Assembly: GCA_910585645.1 (NCBI GenBank)
Contig: CAJUFP010000118.1
Location: 1-13,712 of the forward strand
Origin: an uncultured Hungatella sp.
GTDB taxonomy: Bacteria > Bacillota > Clostridia > Lachnospirales > Lachnospiraceae
Length of the DNA stretch: 13,712 nt
Reading direction: 5' to 3'
Part shown: in pieces, positions 6,520 to 13,656 of the stretch
Position numbering within the stretch: the stretch's first letter is position 1
How the letters are laid out: the number at the start of each line of letters is the position of its first letter
The notes under the pieces: model-generated
The model's input: only the letters and a program-made list of their open reading frames with translations
Database searches by the model: none
What the model was told of the DNA's origin: nothing
Made by a program: the position numbers and the translations under genes

Positions 6520-7324
6520 GAATCTCAATCCGCACAATATAGTCCTCAACCCGGTCAATAACCGTCTCATTGACCCCCTTTTCATAGGAGAATCCGGACA
6601 GCGTCAGCTGCTTTTGGCGGGCATAGTTAAGGATCTCCTCATACCGCCGGGGGATGGTGTCCCATCCCCCTTTGTGAAAGGCCCTCAGATACAGCCCCTT
6701 TGGCTGTATGTGGAGGCCGCTTTTTTGTGAGAGGGAGGGGATTTCGATAAACAGTTTGGTGTAGTCGTCAAACTTGCCGTTTTCTATGCTGGCCACAGGG
6801 ATCATGGAGCCGTAGGAGGCGTCGTGAAGGCGGCCAAGCCGGTATCTGGCTGTTTCGGCTGTGATCAGCTCCACCTCCTGCTCAAAAGTAATGTCCCTGT
6901 CTATGTCCACAGTCACCAGGCATCGCTCTTCCTTTTCCACAATCGCGATCTCCGACAGGTCCATGGTCAGCAGGGCGGTCATGTTCTGATGATGATTGCA
7001 TAAAGTTTTCTTCACTGCCTGCAGATGCATGATCTGCAGGTCCAGCTCCCCGATCTTTTCATCCAGAAGCTGTCTCATGTGTTCGGCGGAGCGATTTTTC
7101 ATGAAATCCTGGATCTCCCCAATGGACACGTCCAATTCCCGCAGAAGAAGGATCGTCTCCAGAATAAGGCTCTGGTAGTAATTATAACAGCGGTAGCTGT
7201 TGACCGGGTTCACGGCTGCAGGCTTAAACAGCCCGATCTCATCATACCACATCAGGGTTTTTTTGTTGATGCCGTGGAGGGCGGCAAATTGTCCGATTGT
7301 CAGCAGCTTGCTTTTTTCATTCAT
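6494..7324 (-). CDS. MerR-family transcriptional activator with GyrI-like effector-binding domain
   Basis: 276-residue BmrR-type regulator. The N-terminal winged helix-turn-helix is LLTIGQFAALHGINKKTLMWYDEIGLF, followed by the HTH wing NPVNSYRCYN. A long dimerisation coiled coil covers about residues 75-125, then a C-terminal GyrI/AraC-type ligand-binding domain from about residue 150 (CLVTVDIDRDITF... through GGWDTIPRRYEEIL to DYIVRIEIPI). Such proteins bind hydrophobic or cationic drugs and untwist 19-nt-spacer promoters. I chose ATG at 7324 (minus) because AGGAGA sits 9 nt upstream; the longer frame to 7510 would cross the divergent promoter and the MATE gene. It is divergent from MATE 7434 and convergent with the hydrolase. 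Both neighbours have matching MerR-type operators, so it probably activates both and controls itself. Confidence 0.93.
   Translation of the reverse strand: MNEKSKLLTIGQFAALHGINKKTLMWYDEIGLFKPAAVNPVNSYRCYNYYQSLILETILLLRELDVSIGEIQDFMKNRSAEHMRQLLDEKIGELDLQIMHLQAVKKTLCNHHQNMTALLTMDLSEIAIVEKEERCLVTVDIDRDITFEQEVELITAETARYRLGRLHDASYGSMIPVASIENGKFDDYTKLFIEIPSLSQKSGLHIQPKGLYLRAFHKGGWDTIPRRYEEILNYARQKQLTLSGFSYEKGVNETVIDRVEDYIVRIEIPIAPLRRP
6649..6673 (+). terminator. Terminator-like hairpin antisense within the MerR gene
   Basis: GGGGGATGG (6649-6657) and CCATCCCCC (6662-6670) form a perfect 9-bp GC-rich stem with a 4-nt loop, followed by TTT on the plus strand. It lies 130 nt after the hydrolase stop and could end that transcript inside the opposing gene. 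The bases also encode a family-typical GGWDTIP segment on the minus strand, so it could be a coding by-product. Confidence 0.4.
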
Positions 7325-7358
7325 GTTCAAGTTTCTCCTGTGATTGTTCACTTTCCTA

Positions 7359-7390
7359 TTGACCGTACTGTTACTGTATGGTCTATGATA
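7359..7390 (+). promoter_or_regulatory. MerR-type promoter/operator of the second MATE gene
   Basis: The -35 TTGACC (7359-7364) and -10 TATGAT (7384-7389) are separated by 19 nt. The dyad in the spacer has left half 7361-7371 and right half 7373-7383, centred on 7372, with 9 of 11 positions symmetric. This is the better of the two operator copies and lies directly upstream of the MerR gene, as expected for the autoregulatory and primary site. Transcription towards the MATE gene should start near 7396. Confidence 0.85.
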
Positions 7391-7413
7391 CGATAGGAAG
7401 ACAGAAAACGCAA
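7385..7413 (-). promoter_or_regulatory. Probable divergent promoter of the MerR gene
   Basis: Read on the minus strand: -35 TTGCGT (plus 7408-7413), 17 nt, -10 TATCAT (plus 7385-7390). The -10 occupies the same bases as the MATE -10 on the other strand, and transcription would start inside the operator dyad. MerR binding should then repress its own gene while activating the MATE gene. Confidence 0.55.
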
Positions 7414-7433
7414 GGAGAAAGGAGAACAAATCT

Positions 7434-8765
7434 GTGAAACAAGATAATGCATATTTAAAACCAGTGACGTTGAAAAATATTTTGAAATTCGCCGTACCCA
7501 CCATTGCCATGACGGTATTTATGTCCTTTTACACAATGGTTGACGGCCTGTTTGTCTCAAACCTGATCGGAACCAGCGCCCTTTCGGCTATCAATCTGAC
7601 AGCGCCGGTGATCCAGCTTGTCACTGCCATTTCCACTATGCTGGCCACCGGAGGCAGCGCGGTCATCATGCGGAAAATGGGAGAGCAGAAGACAGAGGAG
7701 GCAAAGGAAGATTTTACCTTCCTGATCCTGGTAAACGTGCTGGTGGGAGTCGTCATGTGCGTGTTTGGATACATGACCATGGGGCGTATCTTTTCGGCCA
7801 TGAACCTTTCGCAGGATGTGGAAATGTACTGTGTGGAGTATTTAGGCCGCTATCTGGTATTTACGGTGCCCATTCTTCTGATGAATAATTTTACCCTCTA
7901 CATGATCGCCAGTGAGAAGGCCACCCTTTCCCTGATCTGCTCCGTGGCAGGCGGCGTCCTGAACATGGTGCTTGACTATGTGTTTATCGCCGGATTCCAC
8001 ATGGGGATCGGAGGCGCGGCTATCGCCACCGGCCTGGGATACTCCGTCACTGCGGTTGTGGGCCTGCTTGTCTTTATGAGTAAAAAGAGTCTTCTGCATT
8101 TTAAGAAGCCGGTGTTCCGGTTCAGGGTTCTTGTAAATGCGGCGGCCAACGGAAGTTCGGAGATGGCCACTGCCCTTGTCACCGGGATCGTTACCATGAT
8201 GTTCAACTGGACCATGCTTACGTATGTGGGGGAGGACGGCGTGGCGGCGGTTACCATCATCATGTATGTGCTGATGTTTGCAAGCTCCCTGTACACGGGA
8301 TACTCCTACGGGGTGGCGCCTATGCTCAGCTTTTACTACGGGGAACAGAATCATGAGAAACTGAAAAAACTGGTGACAGTCAGCTTAAAGGTCATCGCCG
8401 CGATCTCCGTGGTCACAATGGCAGGCTCCCTGCTCTTTACAAAGCCGCTGGTATCCGTCTTTGCCCGCCCGGACAACCCGGTCTATGACCTGGCGGTGAC
8501 GGGAAACCGGATCTGTACCGTTGCGCTGTTGTTTATCGGCTTTAATATCTTTGCCAGCGGGATGTTTACGGCACTTTCCAATGGCATCGTTTCCGCGGTG
8601 CTGGCGTTTTCCCGGTCATTTGTGTTTATGATGGCTATGATGCTGGTGCTGCCGGCGGTTCTGGGGGTAAACGGGATCTGGCTGGCAACGCCCGGAGCGG
8701 AGCTTATGGCCCTGGGGCTGAGCGGGGGTATGTTTTTTAGGTATCGGGGGAGGTATGGGTATTAA
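7434..8765 (+). CDS. MATE-family efflux transporter (MepA-like)
   Basis: Second MATE-superfamily drug exporter of the window, 443 residues, hydrophobic with about 12 membrane helices. The MepA-type N-terminus is clear: LKFAVPTIAMTVFMSFYTMVDGLFVSNLIGTSALSAINL. It continues with STMLATGGSAVIMRKMGE and the mid-protein SEKATLSLICSVAGGVLNMVLDYVFI. The second half begins near residue 225. The start is GTG 7434, with GGAGA (7421-7425) 8 nt upstream and another AGGAGA just before. It is not closely similar to the MATE at 3610, so it is not a local duplication. The adjacent divergent MerR-type regulator and 19-nt-spacer promoter point to induction by the exported compound (inference). The same control probably also acts on the hydrolase at 5332. 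Confidence 0.94.
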   Translation: MKQDNAYLKPVTLKNILKFAVPTIAMTVFMSFYTMVDGLFVSNLIGTSALSAINLTAPVIQLVTAISTMLATGGSAVIMRKMGEQKTEEAKEDFTFLILVNVLVGVVMCVFGYMTMGRIFSAMNLSQDVEMYCVEYLGRYLVFTVPILLMNNFTLYMIASEKATLSLICSVAGGVLNMVLDYVFIAGFHMGIGGAAIATGLGYSVTAVVGLLVFMSKKSLLHFKKPVFRFRVLVNAAANGSSEMATALVTGIVTMMFNWTMLTYVGEDGVAAVTIIMYVLMFASSLYTGYSYGVAPMLSFYYGEQNHEKLKKLVTVSLKVIAAISVVTMAGSLLFTKPLVSVFARPDNPVYDLAVTGNRICTVALLFIGFNIFASGMFTALSNGIVSAVLAFSRSFVFMMAMMLVLPAVLGVNGIWLATPGAELMALGLSGGMFFRYRGRYGY

Positions 8766-8851
8766 AGGAAGCGAATCCATCCTCAAAAGCATACAGGCTT
8801 CACTGCCAGAGAATCCGCATATGATGAAGTAAAGAGAATCAGGAGAAATTT

Positions 8852-9481
8852 ATGACAGAATATTCTCCCCAATGGAAGGAAAAGGTCCAGCCAGGCTCCC
8901 ATGTTGTTCGGGACATGGACTATTTTCAGGGGATGTATCCTCAGAGGATAAAGGAGATCCAAAGGTATGTGATATACCAGTGTGATGCCATGGACTACAG
9001 TGGGAGCCCGATCTATGACGAATTTCCCGATGTGTTGATGATCGAGCAGGCCTGTCGGGCTGTGTGTCAGATGATTCCCCAGAACCGGATCACCGGCGAA
9101 GCGTCGGAAGGGGAGTGGACGCAGGAGGATACGGATGTGGAGGAGACATATGCGGCCCAAGATATAGAGGCGATCCAGAGTCGTCCGGGAGGCCCGCCGC
9201 CAGGAGGCCGCCCACCAGGAGGTCCGCCGCCAGGAGGCCGTCCACCGGGAGGTCCGCCGCCGTGGGGTCCGCCGCCGGGAGGCCGCCCACCGGGAGGTCC
9301 GCCGCCGTGGGGTCCGCCGCCGGGAAGCCGTCCACCGGGAGGTCCGCCGCCGTGGGGCCCGCCGCCGGGAAGCCGTCCGCCGAGTCCACCGCCGCCGCGC
9401 GATAATTGGCTTGCGGATATTGTGAAAGTTCTTTTTATGAATGAGATCCAGAGAAGAAGATGCCATATGGGGAGATGTTAA
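8852..9481 (+). CDS. Hypothetical protein with Pro/Gly/Arg repeat region
   Basis: 209 residues, function unknown. The N-terminal part (1-110) is acidic and globular-looking, with the segment MDYFQGMYPQRIKEIQRYVIYQCDAMDYSGSPIYDEFPD and Cys44, Cys68 and Cys72. Residues 111-182 are a disordered PPG-rich repeat. The C-terminus (183-209) returns to ordinary sequence, NWLADIVKVLFMNEIQRRRC, ending in Cys209. I recall similar small proteins (MYP...QRYV...CD.M.Y.GS...DE.PD pattern) in other gut clostridia, without known function. No signal peptide or membrane helix is seen. ATG 8852 follows AGGAG (8841-8845). No convincing promoter lies in the 86 bp upstream, so it may be read from the MATE transcript. 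A strong terminator follows. Confidence 0.85.
   Translation: MTEYSPQWKEKVQPGSHVVRDMDYFQGMYPQRIKEIQRYVIYQCDAMDYSGSPIYDEFPDVLMIEQACRAVCQMIPQNRITGEASEGEWTQEDTDVEETYAAQDIEAIQSRPGGPPPGGRPPGGPPPGGRPPGGPPPWGPPPGGRPPGGPPPWGPPPGSRPPGGPPPWGPPPGSRPPSPPPPRDNWLADIVKVLFMNEIQRRRCHMGRC
9182..9397 (+). repeat. Proline/glycine-rich tandem repeats (30-bp and 45-bp units)
   Basis: Two 30-bp units (9182-9241) encode RPGGPPPGGR and PPGGPPPGGR. Three 45-bp units (9242-9376) encode PPGGPPPWGPPPGGR/GSR, with Trp at exact 15-residue spacing (138, 153, 168). A final PPSPPPP completes the tract. The array is very GC-rich and all units keep the frame. This is not a collagen GXY repeat. Confidence 0.93.
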
Positions 9482-9499
9482 AACAAAAGCAGCAGATGT

Positions 9500-9531
9500 C
9501 AGAAGGACGCCGTTTTATCGGCGTCTTTCTG
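9500..9531 (+). terminator. Rho-independent terminator after the Pro/Gly-rich protein gene
   Basis: The core stem GACGCCG (9506-9512) and CGGCGTC (9519-9525) has a 6-nt loop TTTTAT and is followed by TTT. The pairing extends outward through CAGAAG/TTTCTG to 13 bp, including one G-T pair. It starts 19 nt after the stop codon. Confidence 0.85.
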
Positions 9532-9562
9532 CTTACCGGAAACAATTTTATAAAAGATTAAG

Positions 9563-9591
9563 TTGTAGTTTTTTTGGTTAGCATTTACAAT
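9563..9591 (+). promoter_or_regulatory. Candidate promoter of the 832-residue protein gene
   Basis: -35 TTGTAG (9563-9568), 17-nt spacer containing a T7 run, -10 TACAAT (9586-9591). Its position just downstream of a terminator and 33 nt before the ATG is suitable. An inverted repeat, AGCATTT (9580-9586) and AAATGCT (9597-9603), brackets the -10 and start site and could be an operator. Confidence 0.6.
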
Positions 9592-9623
9592 AGAGAAAAT
9601 GCTGACAAAGGAAGTTTTCATAT

Positions 9624-12122
9624 ATGAGTAAAATCGTCAAAAGAACCTTGATCCTGGCGGGCATATTCATAACAGCCCTTGGGATTTATTTTATAACGGC
9701 CCAGAGCACCATGAACAAGTCAGAGGCCGTGTACACAGTCATGGAAGAGCCTACCCTTCCCATAGCCTATGCCCGGATGTACGAGGGTGAGGAGAGCCGT
9801 TTAACGCCATACCGCCAGGAGATGGGGCAGACCATCCTGCGGGAATCCCTGGTGGTCCTGCCAGAGGACCGGAGACTTAACATACGGGTCGCCTACAGCC
9901 AGTCCCATATAACTGCGGCTCAGTATGAGATACGGAGCATGGATCTGGAGAGGCTGGTGGAGCGCACTCCTGTGGAAGACCTGGAACAGGGCGGGGAGGA
10001 TATTCAGATGGTCCTTCCGATCCAGAATCTCCTTTCCCGGGATACGGAATACATGCTGCACCTGATGATAGAGACTGTTGACCAGGGAGTGCTCCACTAC
10101 TATACCCGGATCCTGTGGACACAACAGGACTACGGAGCCCAGATGACAGCCCTGGCCAGGGAGTTTTCCACCAAGAGCATGACGCCGGGGCAGGCAGGAG
10201 ATCTGGTAACCTATCTGGAAACTTCGGAGACTGCGGACAACTCTTCCCTGGGCCATGTGACCATCAAGTCCAGCTTTTCCCAGCTGACATGGGCAGGGCT
10301 TGATATAAAGCTGGAGGGGGAGATGCAGGTGATGCTAAAAGACCTGGACGGGATCATGGGACAGGTTCAGGTTCAGTACCACGTAAGCCGCCAGTCAGAA
10401 TCCGGGGAGAAGGAGTATTATGAGGTAAACGACTACTATACCATGCGTTGGAACACAAAAAGGATCTACATGATGGATTTTGACCGGGTGACCAACCAGA
10501 TCTTTTCCGGGGAGAGGGATCTGTACTCTGGCCGCAGGCTCATGCTGGGCATTGGCAATGACGAGGCCATCCAGCTGGTAAAAAGCCCTGACAGCCGGTA
10601 TCTTGGCTTTGTGTTTAACCGGGATCTGTGGTGCTATGACCAGAACAAAGACGAGACAAGGGCTGTGAAATTATTTTCATTCCGAAGCAGTTCAGATGAG
10701 AGCGGCAGGAGCAGCTATGACCAGCACGACATCCGCATTGTGTCCGTAAGCGATGAGGGGGATGTGGTCTTTCTGGTGTACGGGTACATGAATCGGGGGC
10801 TCCATGAAGGTATGCAGGGGATCAGCCTGTGCCGGTACGATCACTCCGGCGCTATAGAAGAGCGTTTTTTCATCCCGGCGGAGGAATCCTTTGACCAGAT
10901 AAAGCTGGATATCGAGAAACTTTCCTATTATAGTGAGACAGGGATGCTGTATCTTTTCCGGGGACAGACCATCTTTGGAGTGGACTTATCGAGCAATGAG
11001 CATATTGTTGTGGCTGACGGCCTGAAAGAGGGGACCTACGCCATCAGCAAGGACAGCCGGAAAGTGGCCTGGCAGGAAGGGACGGACGGCGGCGGGACAG
11101 TCATCCATCTGTTTGACTTAGCCACAGGAGAAAACCGGGAGATCCGGGCTCAGGAGGGAGACCAGATCCAATGCCTTGGCTTTGTTCAGGATGATTTTGT
11201 CTATGGCCTTTCCAGGCAGAACAGCCAGTGGATCCTCAACGGGCGTCAGGAGAGCCAGCCCATGTATGCCCTGGAGATCGTGGACAGCGACCTGAAGCTG
11301 CAGACCCGATATGAAAAAGAAAACAGTTATGTTGCTGATGTGGAGGTGGAAAGCGCCCGCGTTCATGTAAGGCGTTACGGAAGATACGGGGAACACGATT
11401 ACTCCTATATAGACGACGATACCATTGTCTGCAATACCGCTGTGGAAGAGCCCTACATGGAGGGGATCGGGTGGTTTGCCTCCGAGATACGCAGGAAATT
11501 GTATTTTATCCAGCTGGATACCGAGGTCAGGTCAGGCAGGACCGTCAAAGTGGCGGCAGCCCGGCGGATCACTTATGACCAGTCAGAGACCATAGAATTA
11601 AAGTCCGGGCTTCCCGTGTCAGGCATGCGGTTCTACGCCTACGGCCAGGGCTCTCTTCTGGGGATCTACGAAAAATTCGCCGATGCCGTGGAAGCATCCT
11701 ACGAGCACATGGGGCTGGTGACAGATGAAAAGCAGCAGATTATATGGAACCGTGTGAACCGGGACCCCGCGGTCACGATCCGGGATGCCCAGAAGGCAGC
11801 TTACGACATCATCCGAAGTCTGGGGGAATTTACAGAGAGCATGAACACAGACAGCGGCGTCACCCTTGTGGACGCCAGAGGATGTTCCCTGAACCAGGTG
11901 CTGTATTTCATCGGCCAGGGATATCCGGTGTTAGCGTATGTGGAAAATGGTTCCTATGTTCTTCTCAATGGTTTTGACCAGTATAACGTATCTATTTTTG
12001 ATCCGTCCACAGGCCAGAGCGTGAAGATGGGGCTTAATGACGGAGGACAGTATTTCGCGAACCTGAAAAACGACTTTATCTGCGCGGTAACCACGGGAGG
12101 TAACAGTTCAGATAACCCTTAA
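9624..12122 (+). CDS. Membrane-anchored extracytoplasmic protein of unknown function with C39-peptidase-like C-terminus
   Basis: 832 residues. KIVKR followed by a hydrophobic helix at about residues 7-26 gives a signal anchor with most of the protein outside. Residues about 60-200 are predicted beta-rich. Residues about 300-620 contain repeated short strands of the SPDSRYLGFV, SKDSRKVAWQ and IHLFDLATGE kind, suggesting a TolB/WD40-like beta-propeller (inference). The C-terminal approximately 90 residues (GCSLNQVLYFIGQGYPVLAY, then YVLLNGFDQYNVSIFDP) resemble the end of a C39-like papain fold. The catalytic His before the GYD-like motif is replaced and no N-terminal catalytic Cys motif is seen, so it is probably a non-enzymatic binding domain; Cys754 is the only obvious Cys there. 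It starts at ATG 9624 after AAGGAAG. It lies upstream of murA on the same strand. I have no function to assign. Confidence 0.88.
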   Translation: MSKIVKRTLILAGIFITALGIYFITAQSTMNKSEAVYTVMEEPTLPIAYARMYEGEESRLTPYRQEMGQTILRESLVVLPEDRRLNIRVAYSQSHITAAQYEIRSMDLERLVERTPVEDLEQGGEDIQMVLPIQNLLSRDTEYMLHLMIETVDQGVLHYYTRILWTQQDYGAQMTALAREFSTKSMTPGQAGDLVTYLETSETADNSSLGHVTIKSSFSQLTWAGLDIKLEGEMQVMLKDLDGIMGQVQVQYHVSRQSESGEKEYYEVNDYYTMRWNTKRIYMMDFDRVTNQIFSGERDLYSGRRLMLGIGNDEAIQLVKSPDSRYLGFVFNRDLWCYDQNKDETRAVKLFSFRSSSDESGRSSYDQHDIRIVSVSDEGDVVFLVYGYMNRGLHEGMQGISLCRYDHSGAIEERFFIPAEESFDQIKLDIEKLSYYSETGMLYLFRGQTIFGVDLSSNEHIVVADGLKEGTYAISKDSRKVAWQEGTDGGGTVIHLFDLATGENREIRAQEGDQIQCLGFVQDDFVYGLSRQNSQWILNGRQESQPMYALEIVDSDLKLQTRYEKENSYVADVEVESARVHVRRYGRYGEHDYSYIDDDTIVCNTAVEEPYMEGIGWFASEIRRKLYFIQLDTEVRSGRTVKVAAARRITYDQSETIELKSGLPVSGMRFYAYGQGSLLGIYEKFADAVEASYEHMGLVTDEKQQIIWNRVNRDPAVTIRDAQKAAYDIIRSLGEFTESMNTDSGVTLVDARGCSLNQVLYFIGQGYPVLAYVENGSYVLLNGFDQYNVSIFDPSTGQSVKMGLNDGGQYFANLKNDFICAVTTGGNSSDNP

Positions 12123-12134
12123 ACGGTTACCGCG
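12083..12134 (+). repeat. Inverted repeat spanning the stop codon of the 832-residue protein gene
   Basis: CGCGGTAACC (12083-12092) and GGTTACCGCG (12125-12134) are perfect 10-bp arms, 32 nt apart, with the stop codon (12120-12122) between them. A second GGTAAC at 12099-12104 could pair alternatively with the right arm. There is no T tract directly after the right arm, so it is not a standard terminator; mRNA 3' stabilisation is possible. Confidence 0.7.
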
Positions 12135-12169
12135 GGAGATCTCTGAAAGCCTTAAAAAAAGAGCCGGAC

Positions 12170-12198
12170 TTGACGTCTTCCCTGACATGGAGTATAAT
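12170..12198 (+). promoter_or_regulatory. Sigma-A promoter of murA
   Basis: -35 TTGACG (12170-12175) and perfect -10 TATAAT (12193-12198) with 17-nt spacing. Initiation near 12205 gives a leader of about 58 nt. This shows that murA has its own promoter despite lying 140 bp after a same-strand gene. Confidence 0.85.
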
Positions 12199-12262
12199 TT
12201 ACGTGAGCGAAAGAAAAAAGTAAAGTGTTTGTAAGAGAATAGATTGATAATAGAGGTGCGGA

Positions 12263-13555
12263 ATGGAACAGTATATTATGAAAGGCGGCAACCCGCTGGC
12301 AGGAGAAGTGACCATCAGCGGAGCGAAGAATGCTGCTCTCGGCATTCTGGCGGCTGCGATCATGACAGATGAAGATGTCATCATAGACAATCTTCCGGAT
12401 GTCAGGGATATCAATGTGCTTTTGGAGGCCATTGAGGAGATTGGAGCCAGGGTACAGAGGATTGACAGACATACTGTAAGAATTAACGCAAAAGATATCC
12501 ACGAAGTGGAAGTGGATGATGAATATATACGAAGGATCCGGGCGTCCTACTATTTTATCGGAGCCCTTTTAGGAAAATACAAAAGCGCCCAGGTGCCTCT
12601 GCCCGGAGGGTGCAATATCGGCAGCAGACCCATAGACCTGCATCTGAAAGGCTTTCGGGCTTTGGGGGCGAAGATTGAGATCGAGCGGGGCGCGGTGGTG
12701 GCCCACGCCATTGACCTGGTGGGAAGCCATATTTATTTGGACAAGGTGTCCGTAGGCGCTACCATTAATATCATGATGGCAGCTTCCCTGGCAGAAGGGC
12801 TGACCATCATTGAAAATGTGGCAAAAGAACCTCATGTTGTGGATGTGGCCAATTTCCTTAACAGCATGGGCGCTAATATCAAAGGAGCAGGCACGGATAT
12901 TATCCGTATCCGCGGCGTCAGAAAGCTTCATGGAACCGAGTATTCCATTATTCCGGACCAGATCGAGGCCGGAACCTTTATGTGCGCGGCGGCAGTGACC
13001 AGGGGAGACGTGACGGTAAAAAATGTGATCCCCAAGCATCTGGAGGCTATCTCAGCCAAGCTTCTGGAGATCGGATGCGAAGTCGTGGAATTTGACGACG
13101 CCGTCAGGGTGGTGGGAAAGCCTTATCAGAGACATACCAACATTAACACTCTGCCTTATCCGGGATTTCCTACGGACATGCAGCCCCAGATGTCCGTGAC
13201 CCTGGCCCTGGCCCACGGCACCAGCATTGTGACAGAAGGGATATTTGAGAACCGGTTTAAATATGTGGATGAGCTGGCCCGCATGGGCAGCAATATAAAA
13301 GTAGAAGGCAATGTAGCCATCATTGACGGGGTAGGCTGTTTTACAGGCGCTTCGGTCAATGCCCCGGACCTTAGGGCAGGGGCGGCTCTGGTACTGGCCG
13401 GCCTTGCTGCCGACGGGTACACGGTGGTGGACGAGATCGGATACATCCAGCGGGGCTATGAGCATTTTGAGGAGAAGCTAAGAGGCTTAGGAGCCATGAT
13501 CGAGCGGGTGGACTGCGATAAGGACCAGCAGAAATTTCGTCTGAAGATTGGTTGA
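12263..13555 (+). CDS. murA: UDP-N-acetylglucosamine 1-carboxyvinyltransferase (MurA)
   Basis: First committed step of peptidoglycan synthesis: transfers enolpyruvate from phosphoenolpyruvate to UDP-GlcNAc in the cytoplasm; target of fosfomycin. Full length at 430 residues, within the family range. Visible signatures are SGAKNA with Lys22-Asn23 (substrate binding) and the active-site loop PLPGGCNIGSRPIDLHLKGF with catalytic Cys117. They continue with PGFPTDMQPQ (with the catalytic Asp) and the C-terminal DEIGYIQRGYEHFEEKLRGLGA with the phosphoenolpyruvate-contacting Arg. The Cys is present, so there is no intrinsic fosfomycin-resistant Cys-to-Asp change. Start ATG 12263 follows GAGGTG (12252-12257). 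It has its own promoter at 12170-12198. Many Firmicutes carry two paralogues; which one this is (MurA or MurZ) cannot be settled here. No clear terminator follows before the next promoter. Confidence 0.97.
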   Translation: MEQYIMKGGNPLAGEVTISGAKNAALGILAAAIMTDEDVIIDNLPDVRDINVLLEAIEEIGARVQRIDRHTVRINAKDIHEVEVDDEYIRRIRASYYFIGALLGKYKSAQVPLPGGCNIGSRPIDLHLKGFRALGAKIEIERGAVVAHAIDLVGSHIYLDKVSVGATINIMMAASLAEGLTIIENVAKEPHVVDVANFLNSMGANIKGAGTDIIRIRGVRKLHGTEYSIIPDQIEAGTFMCAAAVTRGDVTVKNVIPKHLEAISAKLLEIGCEVVEFDDAVRVVGKPYQRHTNINTLPYPGFPTDMQPQMSVTLALAHGTSIVTEGIFENRFKYVDELARMGSNIKVEGNVAIIDGVGCFTGASVNAPDLRAGAALVLAGLAADGYTVVDEIGYIQRGYEHFEEKLRGLGAMIERVDCDKDQQKFRLKIG

Positions 13556-13586
13556 TTTTAGCATTGGAAAATTTACGCCGGAACCC

Positions 13587-13615
13587 TTGACAGCTCAGGG
13601 AAAATCCGCTATAAT
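13587..13615 (+). promoter_or_regulatory. Sigma-A promoter upstream of the SAM riboswitch
   Basis: Perfect -35 TTGACA (13587-13592) and perfect -10 TATAAT (13610-13615), spacing 17 nt. The start site near 13622 is followed at once by the palindrome TTACATGTAA (13623-13632), then the S-box. It drives a gene lying beyond the window. Confidence 0.88.
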
Positions 13616-13656
13616 TTTTACGTTACATGTAATACCTGACAATTGAAAAGTACGTA

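Noticed and set aside
7325..7510. N-terminal extension of the MerR protein to 7510
   Set aside because: It would overlap the divergent MATE gene and its promoter. ATG 7324 has a good AGGAGA and begins the canonical MerR helix-turn-helix.
8797..8825. Promoter for the Pro/Gly-rich protein gene (TATGAT at 8820-8825)
   Set aside because: The element at the -35 position (GCTTCA) is poor; readthrough from the MATE gene is as likely.
9182..9397. Collagen-like domain
   Set aside because: The repeat period is 10 and 15 residues, without glycine at every third position.
8783..9466. 227-codon minus-strand frame, Arg/Thr/Ser-rich repeats
   Set aside because: Antisense of the PPG repeat gene; composition is fully explained by the repeat. 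The plus frame has a ribosome binding site and a terminator.
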